Source: Fermentibacter sp963718745 [NCBI: Candidatus Fermentibacterota bacterium] | Lineage (GTDB): Bacteria > Fermentibacterota > Fermentibacteria > Fermentibacterales | Reading direction: 5' to 3' | DNA: 64,000 nucleotides | NCBI GenBank assembly: GCA_963718745.1 | Contig: OY970370.1 | Location: 1,116,001 to 1,180,000 of the forward strand | Shown: positions 1-8,294 of the stretch, one piece after another | How the letters are laid out: every line of letters begins with the position of its first letter | How positions within the stretch are numbered: position 1 is the first letter of the stretch | Translations under genes and position numbers: made by a program | The notes under the pieces: generated by a model | Database searches by the model: none | Seen by the model: only the letters and a program-made list of their open reading frames with translations | What the model was told of the DNA's origin: nothing

Positions 1-596
1 GCCGCAGAGTCCGGCCTCCCGGCCTCCTCCAGCTGGAAACCCAGTTCGAGGGCGAGATCCGGATCGTCGGGATGCCGGCCGGAGAAGAGCAAGGCCTTCG
101 CGAGGGCCTCGTCCGGGAATCCTGCATAGCTGAGCGACTGGACGAGGGGCAGGCAGGCCGGTCTGTAGGCGGCGTCGACCTCGAGGAGCCCGCCGAGCAG
201 CTCCGCGGATCCGGCGAACTCGCCCCGGTCGAAGAGCACGAGCGCCAGCCCCTCTACGGCCGGAGCGAACGAGTCGTCGAGTTCCATGGCCTTCCTGAAG
301 GCGTCTTCGGCCTGATAGGGATCGGCAATCCGGAGAACCGTGCCCCTCGCCGTCCAGGCGACGGGTGAGAGCGAGTCGAGCAGCAGCGCCCTTTCGGACC
401 AGTCGAAGGCGTTAGATTCGATTCCGCTCCTCACAGCGGCGATGGCTGCCCCGGCCCATGCATCCGCAGAGGTCGAATCCTCCTCGACGGCCAGGCTCGC
501 CAGTTCATATGCCCTTTCCCAGTCGGCATCTGCGCACGCCTCGAGCCATCCGCCGGGCGGCGCTCCCAGGATCACTGCCAGCAGAAGAGCACCCAT
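1..596 (-). CDS. TPR-repeat protein, 3' end beyond window edge
   Basis: Reading down from the ATG at 596 the frame stays open to the window edge (198 codons), so the C-terminus is missing. It opens with a short hydrophobic stretch (MGALLLAVILGAPPGG) that could be a signal peptide. It then shows tetratricopeptide-like helices with the usual small/large pattern, for example AYELASLAVEEDS, AFDWSERALLLDS and AEDAFRKAMELDD. A GGGAGG sequence lies about 10 bases upstream, inside the end of uppP, and the two genes are 6 bases apart, so they are probably co-transcribed. The function is unknown; TPR proteins usually act as scaffolds for protein complexes. Confidence 0.75.
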   Translation of the reverse strand, partial: MGALLLAVILGAPPGGWLEACADADWERAYELASLAVEEDSTSADAWAGAAIAAVRSGIESNAFDWSERALLLDSLSPVAWTARGTVLRIADPYQAEDAFRKAMELDDSFAPAVEGLALVLFDRGEFAGSAELLGGLLEVDAAYRPACLPLVQSLSYAGFPDEALAKALLFSGRHPDDPDLALELGFQLEEAGRPDSA

Positions 597-602
597 GGCA
601 AC

Positions 603-1391
603 TCAGCCTCCCGTCAGGATGACCGCCGTGCAGACCAAGGAGGCGGCCAGGCAGTATACCCCGAAGATCCACAACCGATTCCGTTCGAGAATGCCGATGA
701 GCACCTTCAGGGCCAGGTAGCCGGTGATGGCGGAGATCGCAAAACCTGTAGCGGCTGTCAGAGCATCCGCGCCGGAGATCGAGGATATCTCCCGGGCCTC
801 GAGGAGACCCGCTCCTGCGATGGCCGGGATGGACATCAGGAAGGAGAATCGCGCGGCCGCCGTCTGGGTGGTCCCGGAGACCGTGATGGCGGATATCGTG
901 GACCCGGACCTGGAGATGCCCGGAAGGATCGCGACCGCCTGGGCGAGCCCGCCCGCTGCCGCAGAGAGGAACCCGGGGCTCCCGCCGGCCCGCTTCCTGC
1001 TCCTCCCGGCTGCGAGCAGGACCAGTCCGTTCAGGCCGAGGAGAAGGGCGACCAGAAGCGGGGAGGAGAATGCGGCCTCGATCCGGTCCTGGAGGAGCAG
1101 CCCGCACACGCCTGCGGGAATGGACGCAATGAACAGCAGGAGCAACAGCCGGAGGGAGTCCCTCCTGCCGTGGAGCACCCCCGAGGCCAGTCCGGCAAGG
1201 TCCGACCTGTAGAAGACGACGACGGAGCACAGGGTGCCCAGGTGCAGGACCACCTCGAGGACAAGCCCGCCGTCCGGCGCCCTCGAGCCGAGGAAATGCC
1301 CGAGCAGTGCCAGATGCCCCGAACTGGAAACGGGCAGGAACTCGGCTATGCCCTGGACGACGGCCAGGATCAACACGGGGATCAGCTTCAT
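603..1391 (-). CDS. uppP: Undecaprenyl-diphosphatase UppP (BacA)
   Basis: This integral membrane phosphatase turns undecaprenyl diphosphate into the monophosphate carrier lipid used for peptidoglycan and surface polysaccharide synthesis. The 262 residues match the family length. Two family signatures are visible: the N-terminal AEFLPVSSSGH near residue 16 and the LPGISRSGST (PGxSRS) motif near residue 157. Several hydrophobic helices follow. The start overlaps the aspartokinase stop by 4 bases (ATGA), so the two are translationally coupled. The surface-polysaccharide genes elsewhere in the window depend on the carrier this enzyme recycles. Confidence 0.95.
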   Translation of the reverse strand: MKLIPVLILAVVQGIAEFLPVSSSGHLALLGHFLGSRAPDGGLVLEVVLHLGTLCSVVVFYRSDLAGLASGVLHGRRDSLRLLLLLFIASIPAGVCGLLLQDRIEAAFSSPLLVALLLGLNGLVLLAAGRSRKRAGGSPGFLSAAAGGLAQAVAILPGISRSGSTISAITVSGTTQTAAARFSFLMSIPAIAGAGLLEAREISSISGADALTAATGFAISAITGYLALKVLIGILERNRLWIFGVYCLAASLVCTAVILTGG

Positions 1392-2584
1392 CCTTCCAGG
1401 AACTCCCTGTGCAGGGCCGCCAGCGCGACGTCCCGATCCACGGACCGGACCAGGGCCGAAATGGTTGCATGGGAGTCGACCGTCTGCAGCATCTCGACGC
1501 CTGCATCGTCGAGAGTTCTCGAGAAGCGGGCCATCACCCCGCGCAGGCCGTGCATCCCGGCGCCGACGATCGAGACCTTCGTGCAGGGGCCGTCGAGGCT
1601 GGCACTCATGGACGGGGAAGAGAGCAGAGACACGACCGATGCGGCGTGCTCCATGGGGACTGTGAACAGGACGGTGTCTCCCATCACCGAGAACATGTCC
1701 ATCGAGACGCCTGCGTCCGCGACCATGCCGAAGACACCTGCATAGAATGCGCTCCTGGCCGGGATGCCGTCCCCCGTGACCATTATCCGCCCAACCTCGG
1801 GGCCGGCCGCGACACCCGTGATGTATCTGCCGCCCCTGAGGGCGAAGGGCTCGATCCTCGTGACCGTTGCACCCGTGGAGTGCTTCCTTATCTCGACGGG
1901 TATCCCGGCCTCGCCCGCGATCTCGGCGGCCCTGGGATGGACCACGCCGGCACCCTGCCAGGACATCTGCCTGAGGTCCTCGGAGCTTATCCTGTCTATC
2001 CTGATTGCATTCGCGACGAGTGACGGATCGGCCGAGTGGATGGCCTCGATATTCTTGAACAGAACCGCTTCGGAAGCCCCGAGGGCGGCGGCCAGGGCGA
2101 GAGCGGAGGTGTCGGAGCCGCCCCGGCCCAGGGTGGTCGCGACACCTTCGGGACCGGCACCCTGGAAACCTGCTACGACGGGGACGATCCCTCTCTCGAG
2201 GCAGTCCATCACGCGCCCCGGATCGATCCGGGTTATCTCGGACTCACCAGGGACGCCGTCGGTCGAGATCCCGGCCTCCCAGCCGGTCATGGCCAGGGCG
2301 CGGATGCCGGCGGTGCGCAGGCTCCCGGCTATGACGGCCGAGGAGATCATCTCGCCGCAGCAGAGTAGCTGGTCGCGCTCGAAGGGGTCCGCTCCCGGGG
2401 CAAGGTCGAGTAGCGTGTCCGTCGCGTACGGATCCCCCCTGCGGCCCATGGCCGATACGACCACGACGAGGTCCGAGCCATCCTCGACGGCTCGCAGGCA
2501 GTGGTCCACGGCGGCACGCCTGCCGTCCTCGCCGGCGATGCATGTCCCCCCGAACTTGAATACGCTGATCCGCCTGCCAGTCAT
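1388..2584 (-). CDS. lysC: Aspartokinase
   Basis: Phosphorylates aspartate as the first step towards lysine, threonine and methionine. KFGGT, the ATP/aspartate-site signature, lies at residues 10-14. An amino-acid-kinase fold covers about residues 1-240, and tandem ACT regulatory domains probably fill the last 140 residues (GRIMVTGDGIPARSAF and TKVSIVGAGMHGLRG). The 398-residue length fits a monofunctional enzyme. I chose ATG at 2584 because GGAGG sits 5 bases upstream; a GTG at 2590 lies inside that ribosome-binding site. No other amino-acid biosynthesis gene is next to it. Feedback control through the ACT domains is likely from the family. Confidence 0.95.
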   Translation of the reverse strand: MTGRRISVFKFGGTCIAGEDGRRAAVDHCLRAVEDGSDLVVVVSAMGRRGDPYATDTLLDLAPGADPFERDQLLCCGEMISSAVIAGSLRTAGIRALAMTGWEAGISTDGVPGESEITRIDPGRVMDCLERGIVPVVAGFQGAGPEGVATTLGRGGSDTSALALAAALGASEAVLFKNIEAIHSADPSLVANAIRIDRISSEDLRQMSWQGAGVVHPRAAEIAGEAGIPVEIRKHSTGATVTRIEPFALRGGRYITGVAAGPEVGRIMVTGDGIPARSAFYAGVFGMVADAGVSMDMFSVMGDTVLFTVPMEHAASVVSLLSSPSMSASLDGPCTKVSIVGAGMHGLRGVMARFSRTLDDAGVEMLQTVDSHATISALVRSVDRDVALAALHREFLEG

Positions 2585-2613
2585 GAGCACCTCCGGGTGG
2601 CGCGGTCCTCCGG

Positions 2614-2619
2614 ATTCTA
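2614..2619 (-). promoter_or_regulatory. Candidate -10 box for the aspartokinase operon
   Basis: TAGAAT reads on the minus strand at 2619-2614, five of six matches to TATAAT. It would start transcription about 23 bases before the aspartokinase ATG. No convincing -35 box is present at 16-18 bases, so the call is tentative. Confidence 0.3.
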
Positions 2620-2651
2620 CCCGATATCGCGGGGCCGGTGCCAGCCGTCGA

Positions 2652-2680
2652 TTGCCGGACGCACGGAGCGGCCTTATCCT
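2652..2680 (+). promoter_or_regulatory. Candidate sigma-70-type promoter for the glycosyltransferase pair
   Basis: TTGCCG at 2652-2657 and TATCCT at 2675-2680 are separated by exactly 17 bases. Each matches four of six consensus positions. Transcription would begin near 2687, giving a 20-base leader that carries the GGAGG before the TTG start at 2707. Confidence 0.4.
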
Positions 2681-2706
2681 TCTGCGTCTGCACCGAAGGA
2701 GGGCAG

Positions 2707-3972
2707 TTGCGCACCTGTCTGATGCTCAAGAACAGACTCCGCACGGACGCACGGGTCAAGAAGGAGGCCCTGGCCCTGAAGGCCGCGGGTTGGGAGGTGA
2801 CCATCCTCTGCTGGGAGGAGCCGGATGCTCCCGCGGAAGAGGACTGGAACGGAATCCGGGTGAAGAGGCTGAGATTCCGCTCGGCAGCCTCGGTCTCGAT
2901 TACCGGAACACTCGATGATCCGTCCGGGCGCCGTGGACCCCTGGGCATGATCCTCTCCCTCCTCCGCCACAGCAGGACGAGGAGGAGAGCCACCGACTTC
3001 CTCAGGAACGCCCTGTTCGACTTCAAGCTCCTCTTCGCCGCGCTGCCCGTGAAGGCGGATGTGATCCACGCGAACGACCTCGACACGCTCCTGCCCGCCT
3101 GGACGGCGGCCGTTGCCGGCCGGGCCCGCCTGGTGTACGACTCGCACGAGCTCTGGCTGGGTTCCACGAGATACCTCCGGGAAACTGGATTCCTGGGCAG
3201 GCTCCGGGACAGGCTCGTCGAGCGGCTTCTGATAAGGCGCGCCGATGCCGTGATAGCGGTTACCAGGGGCAGGATCGGAGCGATGCGGCAGATGTACCCG
3301 GGCATCGACATCCACCTGGTGGAGAACTGCCCCGATCCGGTGCAGGAGCTGCCCGTCTCGAACTTCCTCGCAGACCTCACCGGAGGGACGTCGAATCCTC
3401 CGATAGTGCTCTACCAGGGTGCGATAGCGTACGAACGCGGCCTGGAGCGCCTGATCGAGGCCTGCGGTCTCCTCTCCCCGGGTTCGGTCCGCGTAGTGAT
3501 GATAGGTCCGGACATGACCTCGGGCGTTCTTCCAGGAAGAGCCCGGAGGGACGACGTCAACGGGGTCCTCACCATACTCCCCGCCGTACCGTCCGAAAAG
3601 CTCTCCATGGTCACCGTGTCTGCCGACATCGGGCTGATACTCTTCCAGAACACCTGCCCCAACCACTACTACTCCCTCCCCAACAAGCTCTACGAATACA
3701 TGATGGCAGGCCTGCCCATCATCGCGAGCGACCTGCCCGAGATGTCCGAACTCCTGACCAGGGAGGGCTGCGGCATCCTGGTCGACCCCGAGGACCCCTC
3801 CGACATCGCCGGGAGAATCCTTTCGCTCGCGGCCGACCCGGACAGGCGCCGGGAGCTGGGAGCGAAGGGCAGGGCGGCAGCCCTGGCCCGGTACACCTGG
3901 CCGCTTCAGGCGGAGGTCCTTGTCGGCCTGTACTCAGGGCTCGCGCCCGCCGAAGGAGGGAGCCCGGCTTGA
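2707..3972 (+). CDS. GT4-family glycosyltransferase
   Basis: A GT-B fold glycosyltransferase that probably adds one sugar to a surface glycan or lipid. The N-terminus (CLMLKNRLRTDARVKKEA) has the usual 'ResNxFxxDxRVxKEA' look of this family. The C-terminal donor-binding half has PNKLYEYMMAGLPIIASD, the conserved acidic nucleotide-sugar region. About 421 residues. I prefer the TTG at 2707 because GGAGG lies 4-5 bases upstream; a longer frame reaches 2638 and an internal ATG is at 2722. The stop overlaps the next gene (TTGA). Donor and acceptor cannot be read from sequence. Confidence 0.88.
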   Translation: MRTCLMLKNRLRTDARVKKEALALKAAGWEVTILCWEEPDAPAEEDWNGIRVKRLRFRSAASVSITGTLDDPSGRRGPLGMILSLLRHSRTRRRATDFLRNALFDFKLLFAALPVKADVIHANDLDTLLPAWTAAVAGRARLVYDSHELWLGSTRYLRETGFLGRLRDRLVERLLIRRADAVIAVTRGRIGAMRQMYPGIDIHLVENCPDPVQELPVSNFLADLTGGTSNPPIVLYQGAIAYERGLERLIEACGLLSPGSVRVVMIGPDMTSGVLPGRARRDDVNGVLTILPAVPSEKLSMVTVSADIGLILFQNTCPNHYYSLPNKLYEYMMAGLPIIASDLPEMSELLTREGCGILVDPEDPSDIAGRILSLAADPDRRRELGAKGRAAALARYTWPLQAEVLVGLYSGLAPAEGGSPA

Positions 3973-5192
3973 GGACCGCGTACGTTCTGGGGTTCCTGCC
4001 ACCCTATGTGAGGTCGGAGCTCGAGCGCCTGTCCGCCCTGGGTGTCGAGACGGAGGTCTGGCTTCCCCGTTCCGACAGCTTCTGGGACTCGATAACCGGA
4101 TCGGAGCTCCCGGGAGGCTCCGTCGCGGGAGGCGCGAAGGGCGACCTGCTGGTCGGCTCCCCTTCGACCGCCGAGATGGCGCGAGCGCTCTCGAGCACCA
4201 TGCGGCGCTTCCTGATCTCTCCCGTCCGCATGGCCCGGCACGCGGGGACATCGCTCGGGGCATCCGGACCGAGCTTCCTCGTGTACGGGGCAAGGCTGGC
4301 TGACGCTCTCTCCAGGAACCCGCCGGACAGGATACACAGCCATTTCGCCTGGGAGCCCGCCGCCGCCGCGATGTGGGCCTCCAAGCTGCTGGGGATCCCC
4401 TTCAGCCTTACGGTCCATGCCGCGGACATCTTCCGTCCGAGGAACCCGGGCACCGTAGGGATGATGCTTGCACACGCCTCGCCGCTGTTCACGATTTCAG
4501 ACTTCAACAGGCGGTTCATCGCCGGGAGGTGGGGTGATGCGGTCGCCTCGGGAGCCGTCGTCACCCATCTGGGGATCGACCCGGACTCGCTGCCGCACGC
4601 AGTTCGCGGCGGAACGGGCGATGGCCTGATCTGGTGCACGGCAAGCGGCCTCGCCGAGAAGAAGGGGGTTCCTGACCTCCTGGAGGCCTGCAGGCTGCTC
4701 GAGGGTTCCGGAAACGGATGGCATTGCGTGATCGCAGGTTCCGACAGAGATGGCTGCAGCCTCGCCCGTTTCCGGGAGCTGGCCGGAGACCTCGTCCTCT
4801 CCGGGCGCGTGGAGATGCCGGGCTCTCTTCCTTCGCCGGAGGTGCTGATCAGGACATCGGCCGCCTCGGTCGCGGTCCTTCCCTGCATCAGAGCCTCGGA
4901 CGGAGACATGGACGGGATACCGGTCGCCCTCATGGAGGCCATGGGGATGGGCGTCCCCGTCGTATCGACGAGGCTGTCGGGGATTCCAGAGCTGATCGAG
5001 GACGGAGTGAGCGGGATCCTCGTCGAGCCCGGAGATCCCTCCGCCCTTGCGAGGTCCATCAGGAGGCTCCTCGACGACCCCGCTGCGGCGGCCCGGCTGG
5101 GCTATGCCGGCAGGAGGCGGGTTTCGGAGCACTTCACCGCGGCTTCCCATGCTCGCAGGATGCTCGATGCGTGGCTTTCCCGGGATGCCTGA
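3969..5192 (+). CDS. GT4-family glycosyltransferase
   Basis: Second member of a two-gene glycosyltransferase unit, starting with TTG that overlaps the previous stop (TTGA at 3969-3972). Its 407 residues hold the GT-B N-terminal domain and a clear GT4 C-terminal domain. The latter shows GDMDGIPVALMEAMGMGVPV followed by GIPELIEDG, the E-x7-E region that binds the sugar nucleotide. DRIHSHFAWEPAAAAM near residue 120 is the acceptor-side motif common in polysaccharide transferases. This arrangement resembles AmsK/WcaL-type enzymes of exopolysaccharide loci, but specificity is not predictable. Confidence 0.9.
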   Translation: MRTAYVLGFLPPYVRSELERLSALGVETEVWLPRSDSFWDSITGSELPGGSVAGGAKGDLLVGSPSTAEMARALSSTMRRFLISPVRMARHAGTSLGASGPSFLVYGARLADALSRNPPDRIHSHFAWEPAAAAMWASKLLGIPFSLTVHAADIFRPRNPGTVGMMLAHASPLFTISDFNRRFIAGRWGDAVASGAVVTHLGIDPDSLPHAVRGGTGDGLIWCTASGLAEKKGVPDLLEACRLLEGSGNGWHCVIAGSDRDGCSLARFRELAGDLVLSGRVEMPGSLPSPEVLIRTSAASVAVLPCIRASDGDMDGIPVALMEAMGMGVPVVSTRLSGIPELIEDGVSGILVEPGDPSALARSIRRLLDDPAAAARLGYAGRRRVSEHFTAASHARRMLDAWLSRDA

Positions 5193-5285
5193 GGGATTCC
5201 CGGCCGCCCGCCGGAGCGGGTGCCTCTTGACCGCGGCGGGTGGGATTCAGCTTATTCCCGGCACCTGTGAACAAGGGGGCTAGAG

Positions 5286-5501
5286 TTGGTCTGGGAAGAC
5301 GACGAAGACTTCGAGGACGATCCAGGCCTCGATGAAGAGCCTGAAGATGACGACACCGACGACTCCGTAGAGGAGATCATCGCCGACGGCGCCGTATTCC
5401 CCCCTCCGGGCGAGGACTGGTCCTGGGAGGATGAGGAGGAGGAGGAGGACGACGATCTGGAGGATGACGCCGGCCTCGAGGAGGAGGACGAGGAGGACTA
5501 G
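5286..5501 (+). CDS. Hyper-acidic 71-residue protein of unknown function
   Basis: Of 71 residues, 42 are Asp or Glu and none is Lys, Arg or His. Only a short central block (IIADGAVFPPPGEDWSW) is not acidic. No signal peptide, membrane segment or known fold is visible; it is probably disordered. Start is TTG at 5286, preceded by AAGGGGG. It lies 93 bases after the glycosyltransferase pair and is followed by a strong terminator, which supports real expression. Strongly acidic proteins can mimic DNA or bind cations, basic proteins or RNA polymerase subunits, but nothing here decides among these. The codon pattern could also arise from a low-complexity GAG/GAC run. Confidence 0.6.
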   Translation: MVWEDDEDFEDDPGLDEEPEDDDTDDSVEEIIADGAVFPPPGEDWSWEDEEEEEDDDLEDDAGLEEEDEED

Positions 5502-5508
5502 ACCCTCC

Positions 5509-7068
5509 TCATGACCCTGTCGGTTCGCGGGCGGGTCCTTCCGGTATCAGCAGACGGATCCCGCCCGCTTTTTCCATCCTGGAGAGCTCGCCTGCCAGGA
5601 CAGAGAGCCTGCGGTACTCGACGGGCGATGCGACGGCATGCCCTGGAGATGGACAGGGTGCGGAGACCCCGCCTTCGTCCTCCCAGCGCGCTTCGACCAT
5701 GCGGCCTCCGCAGAAGCGGAGCATCCGCACCCGGCCGTTCTCCGCGAAACCGACTACAGAGCACGAGAGAGCCGCCAGCCGGGACGCCCTCGCGACGGCG
5801 GCCGCGGCCGCCGCAAGCACCGACTGGAGCCTGAGGGCGACCGCCTCCGGGGGGGCTGGATCCTCCTCACCGTCCGTCGGGGGATGCTCCCCGGCCCATG
5901 CGACCGCCTCGTCCAGCCGGCCGGATACGGGCACGCCGAGACCCAGCAGGAGAGCGACCCCTCCGCTCAGCACCTCCTGATCCGGTTCACCCAGCCAGTC
6001 GAGTTCCAGGAGCTTTCCTGCGCACGAACCCGAAGAGGCGAGCGCGGAAACCACTCTCAGGGCATCGGTGAGGATCCTCCCCGGGATCAGCGGACCCAGC
6101 GACAGGATGTCAGAAGGGGATCCGCCGCAGGCCGAGAAGCCATCCGACAGCCAGCACAGCTGCGAAGGCAGCCGGGTCATCGCACGGTTGGCCATGGGCT
6201 TCTGCTCCAGGATCATCCCCGGTTCGAGCAGCGCCGCCTCCAGGCCCGTCTCGGTCTCCAGCCAGTCGACGTCCCAGATGGCACTGACCAGACCGTCCTT
6301 CGCCTTCCAGGCCCCGGGCGAGAAGTGCTGGCGGATCCTGTTCCTCAGAGATGTCGCCTTGCCGATGTAGAGAGGTCTGCCGGAGCAGTCCAGGAGGCGG
6401 TAGACCCCCGGGCCGGCAGGCAGCGTGCGGAGTCTTGAACGATCGAATCTCATCGTGCACGGCGGTCTGCCGGTCCCGCCACCCTCCATGTCCACGAGTG
6501 CGCGCAGGATCAGCCGGGTAGCCTCGACCTGCTCGCCGACCCGCTTGTTCCTGGGGGGTGGAATCCCGAGATAGCCTGCGACAGCCCTCAGCCCGTATCC
6601 CGAAAGGCCGGGGAGCAGCTCCCTCGCCGCCTCGAAGGTGCACAGGAACGGGGGAGGGACGGCCTCCGGACCCAGCAGGCGAAGGACGAACCGCTTCTCG
6701 TACAAGGCAGTATGGGCGGCGATGGCCGAGATCCCTCCGAGATCGGCCGCAAGCTCCCGTGCGACTTCCCCTACGGGTGTCCCGGCCGCGAGCTCCTCAC
6801 GGGTGATCCCGGTGAGAGAGAGGGCGAGGTCCGAGACCGAACCCGGCTCGGGGTGAAGCAGGACGAAGCGCTTCAACTCTCCGGGAGGGGCGCATCCGCA
6901 GGGCGAGTCCGCGATCCAGCCTATCTCCAGCAGATCGCCGGAGACGGGAGATCCGTCCCACTGACAGTCGACGGCGAGGATGCGCGCACCCGGTCCGGGA
7001 AGGCTCCCCCGCAACTTCCCCTGGCCGTCGGGGGATGTGCCGGCAGCCGCTCTACGACCTCTCGACAT
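5509..7068 (-). CDS. DEDD exonuclease-like domain fused to GIY-YIG nuclease domain
   Basis: A 519-residue fusion. Residues about 28-190 follow the DnaQ-type 3'-5' exonuclease layout (ILAVDCQ, then GITREEL and AAHTALYEKRFVLRLL). Residues about 205-300 are a UvrC/Cho-like GIY-YIG endonuclease (PGVYRLLD, LYIGKATSLRNRIRQHF, then ETGLEAALLE). The last 220 residues are not recognised. DnaQ/GIY-YIG fusions are known in many bacteria and are thought to act in DNA repair. The exonuclease acidic residues look altered (D34-C-Q36 in place of DxE, Glu in place of Asp in the second motif, no clear HxxxxD), whereas the GIY-YIG residues look intact. The start overlaps tldE by 17 bases. Confidence 0.82.
   Translation of the reverse strand: MSRGRRAAAGTSPDGQGKLRGSLPGPGARILAVDCQWDGSPVSGDLLEIGWIADSPCGCAPPGELKRFVLLHPEPGSVSDLALSLTGITREELAAGTPVGEVARELAADLGGISAIAAHTALYEKRFVLRLLGPEAVPPPFLCTFEAARELLPGLSGYGLRAVAGYLGIPPPRNKRVGEQVEATRLILRALVDMEGGGTGRPPCTMRFDRSRLRTLPAGPGVYRLLDCSGRPLYIGKATSLRNRIRQHFSPGAWKAKDGLVSAIWDVDWLETETGLEAALLEPGMILEQKPMANRAMTRLPSQLCWLSDGFSACGGSPSDILSLGPLIPGRILTDALRVVSALASSGSCAGKLLELDWLGEPDQEVLSGGVALLLGLGVPVSGRLDEAVAWAGEHPPTDGEEDPAPPEAVALRLQSVLAAAAAAVARASRLAALSCSVVGFAENGRVRMLRFCGGRMVEARWEDEGGVSAPCPSPGHAVASPVEYRRLSVLAGELSRMEKAGGIRLLIPEGPAREPTGS
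5527..5573 (+). terminator. Intrinsic terminator after the acidic-protein gene
   Basis: GCGGGCGGG at 5527-5535 pairs perfectly with CCCGCCCGC at 5560-5568. TCC/GGA extends the stem with one bulged T, and TTTTT follows at 5569-5573. It would end the plus-strand unit 2707-5501. It lies within the last codons of the convergent minus gene. Confidence 0.8.
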
Positions 7069-8293
7069 CCATCCTTACGACCAGCGTGGGTGCCTCGCAG
7101 AAGGCGGACAGGCTGTCCGAGGACCGCCCCACCCAGTCGCTTCCGAACATCCTGAATAGGTGCGAGGAGATACGGAGCTCCGGGAGCCTGCCGACGAACT
7201 TCCTGCCGTCGTGCAGCATGGCGAGCTGGACCGGCGAGGCGAACGCCCCCTCGGGCGTGAAGTCACCCCCCGCGGACAGCGCAACGAACACCCCCGGCTC
7301 TCCCCCGAGGAGGTCCTCCAGGGTGCGCCCGGAGGATTCCGCCTTCAGGCTCGTCACGGCGAGGGAGGGAATCGTATCGTAATCCCCGGCGGCGGAGCCT
7401 GTGTGAGGCAGGCCGAATCTCGCCGCCGTCCTGCGGTCGGTGGCTGCCGTTTTCAGGACGCCCCGGTCGATCAGCCGCAGCCTGTACCCCTCGTGGAATA
7501 CTCCCTCCGCGTCGAAGAAGGGTTCGTCGTCCAGCGCCGGCACCCTGGACTGGTCGAGGGAGAATCCTTCGTCGAAGACCTTCTCTCCCACCCTTCCGGA
7601 GAGGAGCGACGCCCCGGTGCCGTACCTGTGGCCGGAGAGATCGTCCGAGAGCTTCGACAGGAGGAGCGAGGAGTCGGGGAAGATCACGGGGATGCAGCCC
7701 TCCGTGGGAAGCTCCACACGGTTGTGCCAGGCCTCCAGGAACTGGTCGAACTCCGACTCGATGCCGGCTGAATCCCACCTGTGGCAAGGCCCTGCGGCGA
7801 CCCACCCGTCCATTATGCCGGTCGAGCCCATCGCCCTGAAGACCAGTGTGGCGGAGGCCTCGGAGATGCGGGACGAGAGGTCGAGACCCGCGTCGTTCCT
7901 CATGGAGACGAAGGTGTCCTCCACGGTGAAGTTCTCGGAGAAGACCAGGCCGGGCCATTTCGAGTGGAGAGACGCCATGAAGGAGTCGGCCACGGACGCG
8001 AGGGAGGCGTGGTCCATGCCCGAGAGACCTACTGTCTCGTGCCTGGAGGACGGTCCCGAGACCGGCCAGGGGTATTCTATCCCGCAGACGAGGGAGTCCA
8101 TGGCTCTCAGCTCGAGCTCGGCCGGATCGAAGGCTCCTATGGCACCTGCCGCTCCTATCCGGGAACCGTCGTAGATCCGAAGGCCCGTCTTCTCGACGCT
8201 GGACCGGCGGACCGACTTCACCTCCGATTCGGCGATCCTGGCTGTCGTCTTCCTGCTGCCTCTGACGAGGTATTCGCGCATCATGCCTGCCAT
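7052..8293 (-). CDS. tldE: TldE/PmbA-type metalloprotease subunit
   Basis: TldE partners TldD in a heterodimeric protease that trims unfolded or modified peptides, such as microcin B17 in E. coli. It has no HExxH motif, as expected for this subunit. The 413 residues have the family layout, ending with the conserved LSAGGDFTPEGAFASPVQ and GRKFVGRLPELRISS region. Its ATG lies 2 bases after the tldD stop with GAGGTGAG as ribosome-binding site, so the pair is co-translated. No peptide precursor or modification enzyme is visible nearby, so the substrate is unknown. Confidence 0.9.
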   Translation of the reverse strand: MAGMMREYLVRGSRKTTARIAESEVKSVRRSSVEKTGLRIYDGSRIGAAGAIGAFDPAELELRAMDSLVCGIEYPWPVSGPSSRHETVGLSGMDHASLASVADSFMASLHSKWPGLVFSENFTVEDTFVSMRNDAGLDLSSRISEASATLVFRAMGSTGIMDGWVAAGPCHRWDSAGIESEFDQFLEAWHNRVELPTEGCIPVIFPDSSLLLSKLSDDLSGHRYGTGASLLSGRVGEKVFDEGFSLDQSRVPALDDEPFFDAEGVFHEGYRLRLIDRGVLKTAATDRRTAARFGLPHTGSAAGDYDTIPSLAVTSLKAESSGRTLEDLLGGEPGVFVALSAGGDFTPEGAFASPVQLAMLHDGRKFVGRLPELRISSHLFRMFGSDWVGRSSDSLSAFCEAPTLVVRMDVERS

Positions 8294-8294
8294 C

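Noticed and set aside
2584-2640. TGGCAC as a sigma-54 -24 element upstream of the aspartokinase
   Set aside because: The matching -12 TTGC is absent (CCGC at the right spacing).
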